Part shown: piece after piece, positions 33,493 through 43,859 of the stretch
How positions within the stretch are numbered: position 1 is the stretch's first letter
Layout: each line of letters starts with the position of its first letter
NCBI RefSeq assembly: GCF_000512585.2
Contig: NC_089248.1
Coordinates: forward strand, 248,001-312,000
Reading direction: 5' to 3'
DNA from: Kwoniella bestiolae CBS 10118
Lineage: Eukaryota > Basidiomycota > Tremellomycetes > Tremellales > Cryptococcaceae
DNA length: 64,000 nt
Position numbers and translations under genes: made by a program
Notes under the pieces: generated by a model
What the model was told of the DNA's origin: nothing
The model's database searches: none
The model's input: the letters and a program-made list of their open reading frames with translations, nothing else

Positions 33493-34093
33493 CTACCTGT
33501 TCTGCCCAATGGTGAAAGCCGACCCCGGGATAGTTATGGTACTTCTCTCAACCAAATTCCAGATCGATCCACCATATTCCTCCTTCCCATCTGTGTTCGA
33601 CAGTCCAAACGAACATTCATATTCCACCCCATCAGACCCTTCTTTGGCAATCACAGAGGGACGATCGGTACAATCTCCTAAGAACTTTGAAAAGTTCATA
33701 GTATTATACGACTTCTCATAGATACTATCATCGTCGATGACACCCTCGAGCTTGACGAGAAGTAATGGATCCGTATATCCTCTTATGGTATTTTGATATT
33801 CCCCCATTAGGGTGGATGCACCCTCGGTATTTAGGTTATTCATAGCGGTAAGTTCACTTGCAAGTTTTGCAGAGAGGTCAGCTTGGGTTGATAGATAGAT
33901 CTCGACGGATGATTCCGCACTCGTGGAATTGGGCTTTCCGACTTTCCATGGTCATGTGCGGGTAGGCATTCTCAGATTGGCCAGATGTATCGTTGGGTGG
34001 CGTAGAGTCAACGATCAAATTCCAGAATCGATTCTTGTTTGGAGGTGACCTGATTGTAACACGCCCTTTGGGAACTACAGTAACTTGACTCAT
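33493..34093 (-). pseudogene. Probable frameshifted member F of the small coiled-coil family
   Basis: Two overlapping minus-strand frames together have the size of a family member (about 200 codons). The first, from ATG 34093, reads MSQVTVVPKGRV and stops at 33878. The second is open from about 33950 to 33493 and reads ESSVEIYLSTQADLSAKLA (coiled-coil-like), FLGDCTDRPSV, then GVEYECSFG and IWNLVERSTITIPGSAF. That C-terminal half matches the family order: a D/C-rich linker, Y-x-C/V-S-F-G, then a basic helix. No GT-AG intron joins the two frames cleanly, so a one-base shift between about 33880 and 33950 is the simplest reading. It could instead be a short gene that starts at 33843 and uses only the second frame. 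Confidence 0.4.
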
Positions 34094-34957
34094 CGAACGG
34101 TCGAGAAAGGGAAGAGAAAAGTAATTGGATTGTTCAAAATGTACATATGCAATCGGAAATATCAATCAAGAGAACGAGTATTCATACCCTTCTACTTAGT
34201 AATGCAGATATGTCAACCCATCTGCTTTCGCATGCCTTCGAGTGGGGCGTGTTGAAAGGAGCTGTGCGCGAAAATCGGAAGTGTTGGTACTATGAAAGGA
34301 TGAAGCGATGGCAAAAAGTGAGGAATGGGAGCTCGCAAGTATGGCTCATCATTCCTGGAAATGCATGTCATTTGCAATACCATTCTTCTCCACCGTAAGG
34401 CGACGAGGGGTTTTGCAATGTTAGTAGCCAAAGGTAGCGAATATGGTAGCTCTGTTGAACAGCGCTTCAGATTACGATAAGGTAAGTGACAAAATTCATG
34501 GACAAACATGTTTTTTATTAGGTAACACAGTACGCATATTGGTTTGGCAAGATAGCACAATATAGCGAAACGAAGAAGTTGATACATATAAGCACGAACA
34601 ACGAAATTGATCTGGTGATTGCATATGATACGGTATGACAAACTTTGAAGAAAGTCCGTCTTCTCAACATTTAATTTTTTGTTATATATGCTAAGAGACT
34701 ACAGTGACACAGCAGACATGGTATGGCAATTGAATGACTACGGTTAGAGATTATTGTAGGAAAAGGCAGATTGTCCATAACGAATATGAAACGGTGATTC
34801 AAAAACATATTTGATTGCAGTGTAAAATATTGTTCAGAACTGTCAGAAACCTGAACGAATATCAGATAATCTGACAAAGACAGAGTGGGTCATTGAGGAA
34901 GCACTCCGGTAGTCCTCGAGCTCGATGCTCCCATGGATAATCTGTCGATCTCCCTCA
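34094..34957. other. A/T-rich intergenic stretch
   Basis: No supported gene. A minus-strand frame at 34213-34641 is Cys- and hydrophobic-rich in a way typical of non-coding sequence. Confidence 0.5.
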
Positions 34958-36345
34958 TTATGGTTCTCTCGCCTTCTTTTTTCCTTCTCTGTCAAATCTT
35001 CTTCGACCTTCTTCACCTTCTTCTTCCTCATCGACCAATGATCTGGTCCAACTGATAGGGGTAACTAGCCCAACAGAACCGATTTCGAGAGATCCCGTTC
35101 CACCTTCTTGACCATTCTGTGGTTGCGCGATGGGCTGATGAGGGGTGACTGACGTGCTACCTTCCTCAGAGTTTGTATCGTTGGAGGGAGTTTGCCGTGA
35201 TCCTGGGATTTCAGAAGATGAAGATGGTCCAGGTTCATTCTCGTGTCCGTCCCTGTTCTTAGGAACGTTCTTCGCAGAGATACATTCGATGTAATTTGAC
35301 TTTCCTCGATGAGATGTAGGTGCTGGCGATCTTCTTCTGATCTCTTCGTATTTGCACACGAGTCTGAGCTCTTTACATCTCGAACAGATCTCGCCGCCTG
35401 AGCACTGCGAACGCATATTCTCATCAGCTTTTGTGACAGACTGTTTGAGCTGACGTTATCACTCACCTTGGCTTTTCGTGCTCTACAAGCTTGACATGCC
35501 ACTTTCGTCCTTGATTTCTTCTCACCCGTCTTCTTAGCCTTGGCTTTCCTACCTTCACCGTCTATCTTCTCATCACTGGCTTTCCTCTTAGCTGCCATTG
35601 AACTACTCTCGGCTCGAGGGGGAGAAGGAGGTCTTTTGAAGTCTAATGTGCTGGTGGAGAATGGATTCGTGGTGAGAGGCTTTCTGGACGTGCTGGACGT
35701 GGGGGCAGGCCGCTGAGGGGGTTTGGGATTATCATTATCGGTGTCAGAGTTGGTATCCGTATCGTCGTCGGGTCGAGGAGATGAAGTAGGCGGGGTAGGT
35801 GGATACGAGGGAGATTTGGTCTTCTTATGAGGTGACTTTGTGTTACCCTTGTTGGATCTCTTACTATCGTTTGGTTTGTCGTCTTCTTCGGTTTCGTTTT
35901 CATTGTCGGCTGTGTGATGGTCGTTGGTGTTATTGTTGTCATTGCTGGAGACCTGATTAAATGTGTTGGTATTGTTTTGTGCGGTTTGTGCGATGTCGAT
36001 ATGAGCTGTGGGATTATGATTACTGTCGGTATTATGGGGTACAATTGTATTGTCGTGTTGTTTCAAATCCCGTGTATCCATTGTATCACCGTTATTGATG
36101 CTGATGTTTCGGTTGCTGCTAGTAAAGCCAATATCGTTATTATCGTGAAAGATCTTATCCAATTTCCTATCAAAGTCCAGATCGTCATCCGTATCGGTAT
36201 CATAATTGGGGTTTTCCACGTCCTCTTGATCCGCTTGAGGAGGGAGGAGGTCCAAGGTGTTGCCGCATCCCAAGTAGATCTCGAGGGGAGGGGGAGGAGG
36301 AACGATAGGAAGATAGTAACGGTGGTTGTGAGAAGTTACGTACAT
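34958..36345 (-). CDS. Zn(II)2Cys6 transcription factor (441 aa)
   Basis: Two exons in coding order: 36345-35467 and 35404-34958. The intron splits the zinc cluster: exon 1 ends KVACQACRARKAK and exon 2 opens CSGGEICSRCKELRLVCKY. Together they give C-x2-C-x6-C-x5-C-x2-C-x6-C at about residues 284-310, the fungal binuclear cluster. The 270 residues before it are low complexity, rich in N, D, T and P, with a basic stretch (GRKAKAKKTGEKKSRTK) just ahead that may act as NLS. The tail is S/T/P-rich and ends in acidic then basic clusters. No fungal-specific regulatory middle domain is visible. A nuclear DNA-binding regulator is inferred; its targets are unknown. Confidence 0.88.
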
Positions 36346-37861
36346 GATTATAAACTACACAACGGGATGAAAGACTATGATAAGGATGGATGGGTTACAA
36401 GAAGACTGGGTTGGGTGCTAAGCTGTTTACAAGGGGGGTGGTGGCGAAAAGGGCAGTGTTGAGACAGTCAATATACAATGTTCAAGATATCATACAGAAG
36501 TAATGCACAAGCTGTATGCAAAGGCAACGAAGCTATGAAAGAAAGATGGAGTGAATAGAACAAATGAAGAGATGAAAGAACGAAACAAGATGGAAGGTGA
36601 ACATTACTCGTGCCATTTACTTGTTCTACTACTACTACAACGCACGGACGTACGTACTTGTATTGAATGCCAACCTAGGTTTGATTACATCTCATCTCAT
36701 CCAGACCCACGTGAATCAGGTACAGCGCTGATTGTACCTTTTTTGCATATACTATCTTCCATATATATTTGTTCGTGGTACTCGTAGAGTACGACCATTC
36801 ATTTGATTTGCTCTCCTCTGGTGCTTACATGCATCTCGAAGGAGAGTGATATCCATGCACTCACTTGACACTTTCTCAGCATGACATGCCATACCCCTAA
36901 TCAGAGGTCGTACCAGTCCAATAGCTGTGGCATTCAAATGGTCTCCACCCGTTTCCTCTGGGCAAAAAGCTGACGAGGCATAACGTACGAGTATGGTTTG
37001 CTCCGTCATTGAGTAGGGCATATGCACACCAGTATACATAGGCTTGCAGCCTGTAGCCATCGTACAGAGCACAAAGTTCAAAATCATGGTCCGCCCGAAC
37101 TACTGGATCTCACGTTCAGGGAAAGATGACCGATCACACCCCCGGAGTTAAACTATCTTGCATGGAAAGGCGATCGAAGTGGGCACGGCGAATACATGTA
37201 AGCTCACTACGTATGCTAGTCGCTAGTGCCGGACATAGAGGGAGATCTCGACCAGGGGGTGTCACTGATCCACCCAATAATCTCTGCCTCATCCAAACTC
37301 GCAAGGTATTCTTAGTTACATACCTACAGGGCTACCCCTCAATTCATATATCCCAGTCCGGTGACACGTGAGGTGTACAATAACATGCATGTGAACTATA
37401 AAGAGCATCTCATCCTTACCAGAGTTGACGCTACAAAAAGGTACAATCAAATTGTCTCGGATTAAGATTGAGTCCTTTTTCTTGTACTTTTACCTTTTTT
37501 GCCTTTTCGTACTCGCCTGATTCAGCCTAGTCGCAAGGTATCTTAGGTGTACATGCAGCATTCACAAGTACAACGGATACGTGAAGGAACCGAAAGCCTA
37601 TTCCCGATCGCATGACCACCATGTCGATGATGACGAAGAGCCAAGCTGCAGTTTCTGTAATTTCTCCCAAAATTACTCGGTGTCCTGGTCGGTGGTACAG
37701 TACGTGCTAACCTTAAATTGCTGGTCTGCGGATGGTCTACTACACCTATGTCCTCTTTCAGATTTCTATTGAGAATGATGATTGGCTCAATTATAATCCT
37801 CGAAAGGCGAAAACTACCTATGTCAAAATTCAACATACCTGCCATCGTACAATACAACAAG
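36346..37861. promoter_or_regulatory. 1.5-kb region between two divergent zinc-cluster genes
   Basis: Long non-coding spacer between the divergent regulators at 36345 (-) and 37862 (+). A minus-strand frame at 36752-37087 has no coding features. The frame of the downstream gene is open back to 37718, with an alternative ATG at 37820. Confidence 0.45.
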
Positions 37862-38951
37862 ATGGAGTCATTCGCCGATCCTCACCATCCGGATGTCAAA
37901 TTCTCCTACGCCCATCTTGCTATGCCCCAATATGCTTACGACCAGCTTCAATTTCAATCTCATCTCAACGACAGGGCTCGACTCGGACACCTTCTTCCTT
38001 TCATGAACGCTATTGTCCCTTACGAGTATTCACTCGCAAGGCAAGCTATTTTAGACATCTCCGATCCCACAATGGCACTCCCCAATCCCACATGCATAGC
38101 AACAAGCCTCGTCCTAGGCCCCCCGCCCAAAGAAGGCCAAGACGACCCCCAGCTCTCCTCGGACGAAGAGCAATCAGGCAATACTAGCAAAACCACTTCA
38201 CTCTCTTCCACTGCACCTCTAACAGTCTGCGACGGATCCAAGGTGAACAAGATCAAAGCGGACGACATGGATGTTCAGGATGTCCAGAAAAGGAGGAGAA
38301 CGAGCGTAGCGTGTGATGCATGCAGGCATCGTAAGGCTCGAGTAAGTCTGTTTTCTCCCCGCAAGATGGCTTCCAACCGTCGAGCTTTGGGCTGAGTTTC
38401 GGTCTCTTTGGTTATAGTGCAGTGGAGGAGTCAGGTGCAATCTGTGTCTTCGCGATGGGAGCCGATGCGTGTATGATCGACACCCGAGGACTCGATACGT
38501 CCCCATCAAGACATCCTCAAAGACCACTTCGGGAAATCAGAAAAGACGAAAGCGTGATCGAACCGCTTCAAACCCCATGTCAAGTGTCGAGCCAGCCACC
38601 ACCGACACTTCTCAGAACTGGTTGCCTACCCCTGAAATGTCCAGGATCTCTACGGTATCTCCGTTGACTGATGTGGGAAGTATCATGCTTCAGCCTGAAC
38701 CTCCGACAATGCACGTCCGGGTGGTTACAGAAGACCACGGCCTGGCATTTTTGTACTGGCAGGAATCCAACCGACAGAATGCAATTTCCCAATTGCAATA
38801 TTCTGTGGCGAACGGACGAGAAGCTGATCAAACTATGGGAACTATTCCCGGAATCTACACCCCGGCTAGTAATGGCGCAAGTTTGAGTGAAGAGGAGGCA
38901 GCGGTGGTTGAGTATTTGATTGATGACGGGGCGGAAGATGGGGGATGGTAG
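37862..38951 (+). CDS. Zn(II)2Cys6 transcription factor (337 aa)
   Basis: Two exons: 37862-38341 and 38418-38951. Exon 1 ends RRRTSVACDACRHRKAR and exon 2 begins CSGGVRCNLCLRDGSRCVY, giving the six-cysteine cluster at about residues 151-177. The intron sits at exactly the same place in the cluster as in the gene at 34958. Before the cluster are histidine- and proline-rich segments (YAHLAMPQYAYDQLQFQSHL) and S/T-rich acidic sequence; after it come a basic stretch (GNQKRRKRDR) and an acidic C-terminus (EEEAAVVEYLIDDGAEDGGW) that could activate. The start at 37862 has a good context (AACAAGATGG); in-frame ATGs at 37820 and 37718 are alternatives. The protein is short for the class and has no recognisable regulatory middle domain. 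Confidence 0.85.
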
Positions 38952-39343
38952 AATGGAGGGATTATTGAGTGTTGATGGAGAACTTCTGGTAGAAGGGTGG
39001 TTTTGGTAATATCTTAGCTCAGTACAGTATCCTTTGATTCGGAACGAAACGAAAGCGAATGTTGGAAAAGAAGTGAACCAAACAGCTCAAAGAAAGCGAG
39101 AAGAATATGAATAAAGGAGAAGATAAGACACGAAAACAAAAGAAAACAATGAACATGGTGTGCAACAATGAAGGCGACAATGTCATCGTTTGCTCAGTGA
39201 GGTAGTCCAAGGCTGAACACACATACGTTTCGCACGTAAGATGGGCCATGATCAGCAGATCTACAGTCTCATGATCATCCTGAGTATGGAACGATAACAG
39301 ATGACGCCCCTAGACCTGGGGCTCGCCTTGCACAAGCTCAATA
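38952..39343. other. Intergenic between zinc-cluster gene and member D
   Basis: Convergent 3' flanks. Nothing else seen. Confidence 0.5.
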
Positions 39344-40075
39344 TCAATCGTTACTCGAGGCTGGATTCGCTGAAGTCGTGGGGACCATTCGAAGATGATG
39401 ATGAATCAGATCCTCCGATACACCGGTCTGTCGAACCGTCAAGGTCCTTCTCTTGACTATCTCATTACAAACCGAGGGATCGTGTTGTCTTTCGGCCAGT
39501 GGCGAATCATCGGTTCCAAACGATACCCTGTAGCCTCTCTTGCCGGGCGCGATTGACGTATCCACACATTCGACGTGGGGAGAACTGGTGCCTTCCGAAA
39601 GGCAGAACATGGTAGGCAGATCGGTATCAATTGAAGCGTCGTATAGACAATGCACACAAGGGTCGACCAGTCCCCTGATCACTTCTTTATGATGATGTGC
39701 CAATCGGCTCTTACCCTCTCGCTCATCGCCATCGGTGGTACTTGAAGATGAAAATCCGCAATTCTCTATACAATGCTCAGAGTCAAGTTTGGCGTTAGAC
39801 TCAGAAAGTTTCTCAACGAGATTGCCATTGTGCTGTCGAAGCTTGTCTAGAAGGTTTCTTTTGAGCCATAGCTTTCTTTCCGAGAATGATAGTTGGCTTT
39901 GCAGCTGTCGTGCCCTATCTTCAGACTCTTTGAGTTTGCTGTGATACTCGTCTCGTTCCGCCCTAAGAGCCCTGATGACCTCCCAGCATTCGGTATGAGT
40001 GGTATCTCTCGTCTCAGAGGGGGGCGGCTGCCCAGTCAACCTGTTCCAGCGGTTCTGCGAGGTATCGTTACTCAT
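39344..40075 (-). CDS. Small coiled-coil family protein, member D (243 aa, unknown function)
   Basis: Intronless. It starts MSNDTSQNRWNRLTGQPPP, then has a long coiled coil at about residues 30-97 (ALRAERDEYHSKLKESEDRA and onward to KLSESNAKLDSEHC) and a short Cys/Ser stretch (ENCGFSSSS). The C-terminal module reads YDASIDTDLPTMFCL, VECVDTSIAPGKRGYRVSFG, NEIVKRRTLTVRQTGV and EDLIHHHLRMV. This module aligns nearly block for block with the decayed copy at 42102 (for example EDLIHHHL with EALVHRHL). It is the best representative of the family. There is no signal peptide or membrane helix. The function is unknown; a coiled coil plus a compact C-terminal domain suggests an oligomeric adaptor. Confidence 0.75.
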   Translation of the reverse strand: MSNDTSQNRWNRLTGQPPPSETRDTTHTECWEVIRALRAERDEYHSKLKESEDRARQLQSQLSFSERKLWLKRNLLDKLRQHNGNLVEKLSESNAKLDSEHCIENCGFSSSSTTDGDEREGKSRLAHHHKEVIRGLVDPCVHCLYDASIDTDLPTMFCLSEGTSSPHVECVDTSIAPGKRGYRVSFGTDDSPLAERQHDPSVCNEIVKRRTLTVRQTGVSEDLIHHHLRMVPTTSANPASSND

Positions 40076-41265
40076 CTTGAAAAGAACACTAGCTTATGTC
40101 ACCGTGGCTATCAATCCGAGCGGTGTATTGCATTGGCTGGGAATCGAGAGTACGAAAACGAGGTCAGTGAAAGATCAAGTGGCGACGAGCAATGAAATGC
40201 TGACAGTCCAGGCGCAGAAGAACCCAGAATGAACAGTTCTTGAGCTACATCGCCTTTCAGATCGCGTTACCTCCTGTTCACCATTTCGAAGGCGCTCTTT
40301 TCCTTTGAAGTACCTTTCGTCTTTGTATGTGTGTCAAGCTCAATACGAACAGCTAAAAGAGATTTTGTTGTCAATTTCCGTTATTCTTCTCTTACAAATT
40401 ACAGAATAGCTGTCCGGTCACGTTGGACTTCCCTCAATAGGTTACGGTGAGTCTGTCTGGATACACTGAAGACCTTTCTGCCGATTCGCCGTCGATGTTC
40501 CGTAGTCTTTGTTTGATCTGTCCAGACCGTACACGACCGCTAAAAAATCATGACGCTGACTGCAAGCGTTCAACCACTGGACTAATCGACGATTTGATCG
40601 TCTCGAAGTCCGTTCTATCCTTTGAGGTGCTGCACCTTTCTTTTTCCCCATTATGAGTTCCAAACTCGATACAAAGCATGCAAGAGGTGATCTTTTGTCA
40701 ACTTCCCCATTCTAGCCCCCCGTGCTTCTATCAGCAACCGCTTTCAATCTGTCTTCCATCCAGAGAGACCTGCCATGATCTCGTTCAATGAGTTATAGGT
40801 ACAGTATCTTTACAAGAATCCGAACTTTCCCCCGATCTTGTTGAGGTATCGCTTTTTCTCATCAGGGGGTACATCAAGCACACAACCTGAGAGATTTCGT
40901 CATACCAGCAACGACAACGATCCAGACCGGACCAGAGAGATTGATACACTATGGCTGCAGGTGTTCTAGAGATGTATCAACATGTTGGTGAGTAGTGCAG
41001 TACAGGACATGTCGGCGGGATCGCCATCCCTAAATATAAATTATGACCCCTGTCGTAATACTCTACCTAACCTGTCAATTATCCTTCGAATATAGCAACG
41101 ATTCAATCAACCATATCCCAAAACTTTCAACGCTCTTTCTCGCAGACCGATAAAACCCAATCAGACGTGACCTCATCACTGGAGTATGCTCTCAAACGAA
41201 CACGACAAACATCACTTGTCGGTCCCAGCAGAGAGGCCTCCTTCAACCGTTATCACTTCGCAGTC
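40076..41265. other. Intergenic, upstream regions of member D and of the small spliced gene
   Basis: 1.2 kb without a supported gene. A TATA-like TAAATATAAA at 41031-41040 could serve the gene starting at 41266. Confidence 0.5.
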
Positions 41266-41573
41266 ATGTCAGCCGCTCGCGATCCAGATAAAATTTGGGA
41301 CGGTAATCATACAGTCGATAGTGAGTGGCAACACGGCACAGAGTCTAGTGGGGTATTATTTTTTACTGATCACGCAAACACATAGATTTACTTGCGGATA
41401 AAAGTTCATTTTACCTCGCGTCACTCCAATATCAGACCCAGACAAGCACTTCCAGGGTGACTCCCATCCCGGAAGAAGAAGGCAGGTCGACTGGGCATGA
41501 GGATTTCCCTTTGGTGCCGGGACTGGAGAGGGATAACAGGGCTGCAACCTGGCCTCAAAACAAACCGGAATAA
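41266..41573 (+). CDS. Candidate small two-exon gene (80 aa, unknown function)
   Basis: Exon 1 is 41266-41320, starting MSAARDPDKIWDG; a GTGAGT donor at 41321 and a CATAG acceptor at 41381-41385 remove 65 nt. Exon 2 is 41386-41573, running from NLLADKSSFYLASLQ to an acidic/proline tail ending WPQNKPE and TAA. Support: canonical splice sites, intron length typical of this window, frame kept across the junction, and a TATA-like TAAATATAAA about 230 bp upstream. The peptide has no signal sequence, membrane helix or recognised motif. It lies in the accessory island between members D and E of the coiled-coil family. A chance pairing of two short frames remains possible. Confidence 0.4.
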
Positions 41574-42101
41574 TCCGAATGAAATTTTATAGCTCGTGTG
41601 ATACGCTGTATTGAATCGATATTGAGCCACATTCGTATTTGATTTCGAACAGTTGATTCACTCGTAATGCGTGTAAGGTGTCGAAACCCCTCGATGCATG
41701 GTGTTACACACATATTGCACATGTTCCCAGTGGATTGTGTCTGGGATGCAGATACAACGAATGGCAATTGTGTTGCAGTGGCGAAGGTTGTATGAGGATA
41801 TCGAGATGACAGGCGAAGTAATTTTAAGACCATGCAGATGCGATCACACCTTGAGCCGAAACACCGAAAGCGATAGTGTGCCAGTGAATGACGATCGAGG
41901 TTATGTAGTGAGCAGGGACATCTCATAGTCAGCAGTATATATGTCCGTGAGCACTCCCCCAATTGAAGATGAAAATTACAAGTATTTGAACAGGTGCATT
42001 AGAAAGTATAACGTTCTCGTAAGTAGAAACCAAATTCAAGCGTTTGGGGAATGACTGAATTCCACCCAACAATCGAATACTTCCGCCTAGTGTCCTGACC
42101 G
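41574..42101. other. Intergenic
   Basis: No supported gene; a minus-strand frame at 41555-41962 has no coding character. Confidence 0.5.
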
Positions 42102-42851
42102 TCAAATCAAGCCTTCGTCCCTTTCAGACCCATCAGAATGGGACAAATGACGATGAACCAGCGCCTCGGGGACGACGATTTGGTTAAGGGTGAATGGAGT
42201 CTTCCTAAGCATTTTGGAGAACTTGGTCAGGTCAAAACTATAATGGGGGTCATCTGGCGGGTCGATCCAGTACTTGACTGCATAAGCTCTTGAACCAGGT
42301 CTGGCGGACGGATCCTTACATTCGGTCTTTAGCGATCTACTCGTCGCGTGACTGAGAAAGTCATCGATGGGAAGATCTTGATCCATGGCCGAATTGAACA
42401 TGTCCTGACTGGTATAGTCTATCATACTCTGAGCGAGAGGCAAATAATGATCTTTCAGTCCACATTGACTATCCTCAACTGAGCCGACAACGGTCTCAGC
42501 AGCTTTGGAGAAACCACAATGCTTCGTACAGTACTTTGCCTCCTCAGAAGCGATCTTCTTGGCAAGTCGATATGCAAGTTCTTTTTGGAAATCCCTAATT
42601 CCCTTCTGCGCGTCGCGATTTTTCGATGAAGCCTCCTTGAGTTCCCTCTCCAGCTCTCTTAGATTAGCTTAGGATTCCTCCCACAAAATCTTGTAATCTG
42701 GCGACTCCTCCGACATGCCAGTGTCGCTTTCAGAGTGGTCCGTTGCGTCAGAGGTAGCTGATAATCTGACGCTTTCAGAATGGTCCGTTTCGCCAGAGGG
42801 AGCTGATAACCCGAGCTAACGCCACAAGCGTCGTCCGTTGGGTTCACTCAT
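42102..42851 (-). pseudogene. Decayed member E of the small coiled-coil family (two in-frame stops)
   Basis: One frame of 250 codons runs from ATG at 42851 to the stop at 42102, but is broken by TAG at 42816-42818 (codon 12) and TAA at 42669-42671 (codon 61). Despite the stops, the frame keeps family features throughout: MSEPNGRRLWR at the start, the coiled coil NLRELERELKEASSKNRD, HCGFSKA, then FNSAMDQDLPIDDFL, ECKDPSARPGSRAYAVKYW, KMLRKTPFTLNQIVV and EALVHRHL. These align with member D at 39344. A 45-bp imperfect tandem repeat (about 42720-42808) duplicates an S/T-rich segment between the stops. The last 113 codons after an internal ATG (42443) are still open. No GT-AG intron removes the stops. 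Confidence 0.75.
42720..42808. repeat. 45-bp imperfect tandem repeat inside member E
   Basis: Two adjacent copies of a unit that includes CGCTTTCAGA[AG]TGGTCCGTT and AG[CG][TG]A[GC]CTGATAA, each in the same reading frame (45 = 15 codons). Confidence 0.75.
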
Positions 42852-43859
42852 CGTGGTGGGTACTGAAATGTAGAACGGTGATCGAGGTAGGTGACAGTGA
42901 CTGTCGATCAGAGTGATCAGAGATCTATGTGGAAGGGTTATTCTGCCAACGAGAAAGGTAAAAGTTCCACTGGGCAAGTGGGTATAAGCTTCAAGTGGGT
43001 ATAAGCTAGAACTTGGAAACCTATGTAGGCTTTTATACCCCTCCTTCTATATCTGTATGGAGCGCTGTGTGCGAGTAGGCTTCTTGTCACAGCTACGGTC
43101 CATTGTTGAAACTCCTTTTGCGACGTCACTTCTCGTACCTCTTGACCTACCTTTCTACTGTGTAGCAGGTTTCAGAGCGACGTCGAGAAGGCTGATTGAG
43201 ACAAAGGTAAGATACGTACGTCACACGAACGCAAAAATTGTAAAAGATTCATGGCGATATGTGAGTCATTGCTCCTTTGGTAGCTAACGCCTGATGTATG
43301 ATATGAGGGTGATAGCTGATCATGAGTTCGTGTACTGTACATATACGCTGCGTTACCCAATCATGTACAGGGAGATATACATCGCTCAGACCCATACTCA
43401 ATTCATCATGCCCTGTAGATTGACTGGCGAACGAAGAATCACGTTACATCTGTTCACTGCGTCGAGAGCACAAGGACCTGGATTGTGTCTCTTCAACCGA
43501 AACACAGATACGACTGACCTGATCCCGAGTGTGAGGAGCGAACTTCGGACTAGATGCAGACTCTATTTCCGAAAGCTGGATGTGTCTGAGTGTCAGATAA
43601 TTTGCAATGGCAGACCATACATTACGTTGGTCAGACATCTTAGAAAGCTTGAACGTATGACGGAACGTATGTTACAATTACATAAGTGATTCAATGATTC
43701 AGGGTGCTCTACAACATATAATCTACAAACATTGTAATTGGGAGAACTCGACAGGCAGCAGTTGTGGAGTGTGGAATAGACATATGAGCAGAGGACAATT
43801 GTGCTTTGATACAGGGCATATAACATCTACTCGAACCTGCCAACAGAGGCGTCATACAT
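42852..43859. other. Intergenic upstream of member E, with a doubtful plus-strand frame
   Basis: It contains a 17-bp direct repeat at 42975-43008. A plus-strand frame, 43409-43689, encodes 93 aa from MPCRLTGERRITLH to a basic end (LVRHLRKLERMTERM). Its end slightly recalls YRFYHHLRRRLSF in family member B, but evidence for a gene is weak. Confidence 0.3.
42975..43008. repeat. 17-bp direct tandem repeat
   Basis: CAAGTGGGTATAAGCT[TA] occurs twice back to back, 42975-42991 and 42992-43008, about 125 bp upstream of the member E start codon on its coding strand. Confidence 0.9.

Noticed and set aside
34213..34641. Minus-strand frame of 142 codons, Cys- and Leu-rich
   Set aside because: A/T-rich stretch without codon bias, splice signals or recognisable motifs.
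36752..37087. Minus-strand frame of 111 codons between the zinc-cluster genes
   Set aside because: No features of a folded protein or of splicing; likely chance in the long promoter spacer.
40455..40640. tRNA-like stretch on the minus strand (TAGTCCAGTGGTTGAACG followed by a T-run)
   Set aside because: No B-box (GGTTCGANNCC) and no closing acceptor stem could be found, so a tRNA is not supported.
2461..43340. Recurring TACAGTA words (for example at 3352, 5251, 32453, 33444, 39023, 40800) near the coiled-coil family
   Set aside because: A 7-mer is expected about eight times on both strands of 64 kb by chance; positions relative to genes are not consistent.
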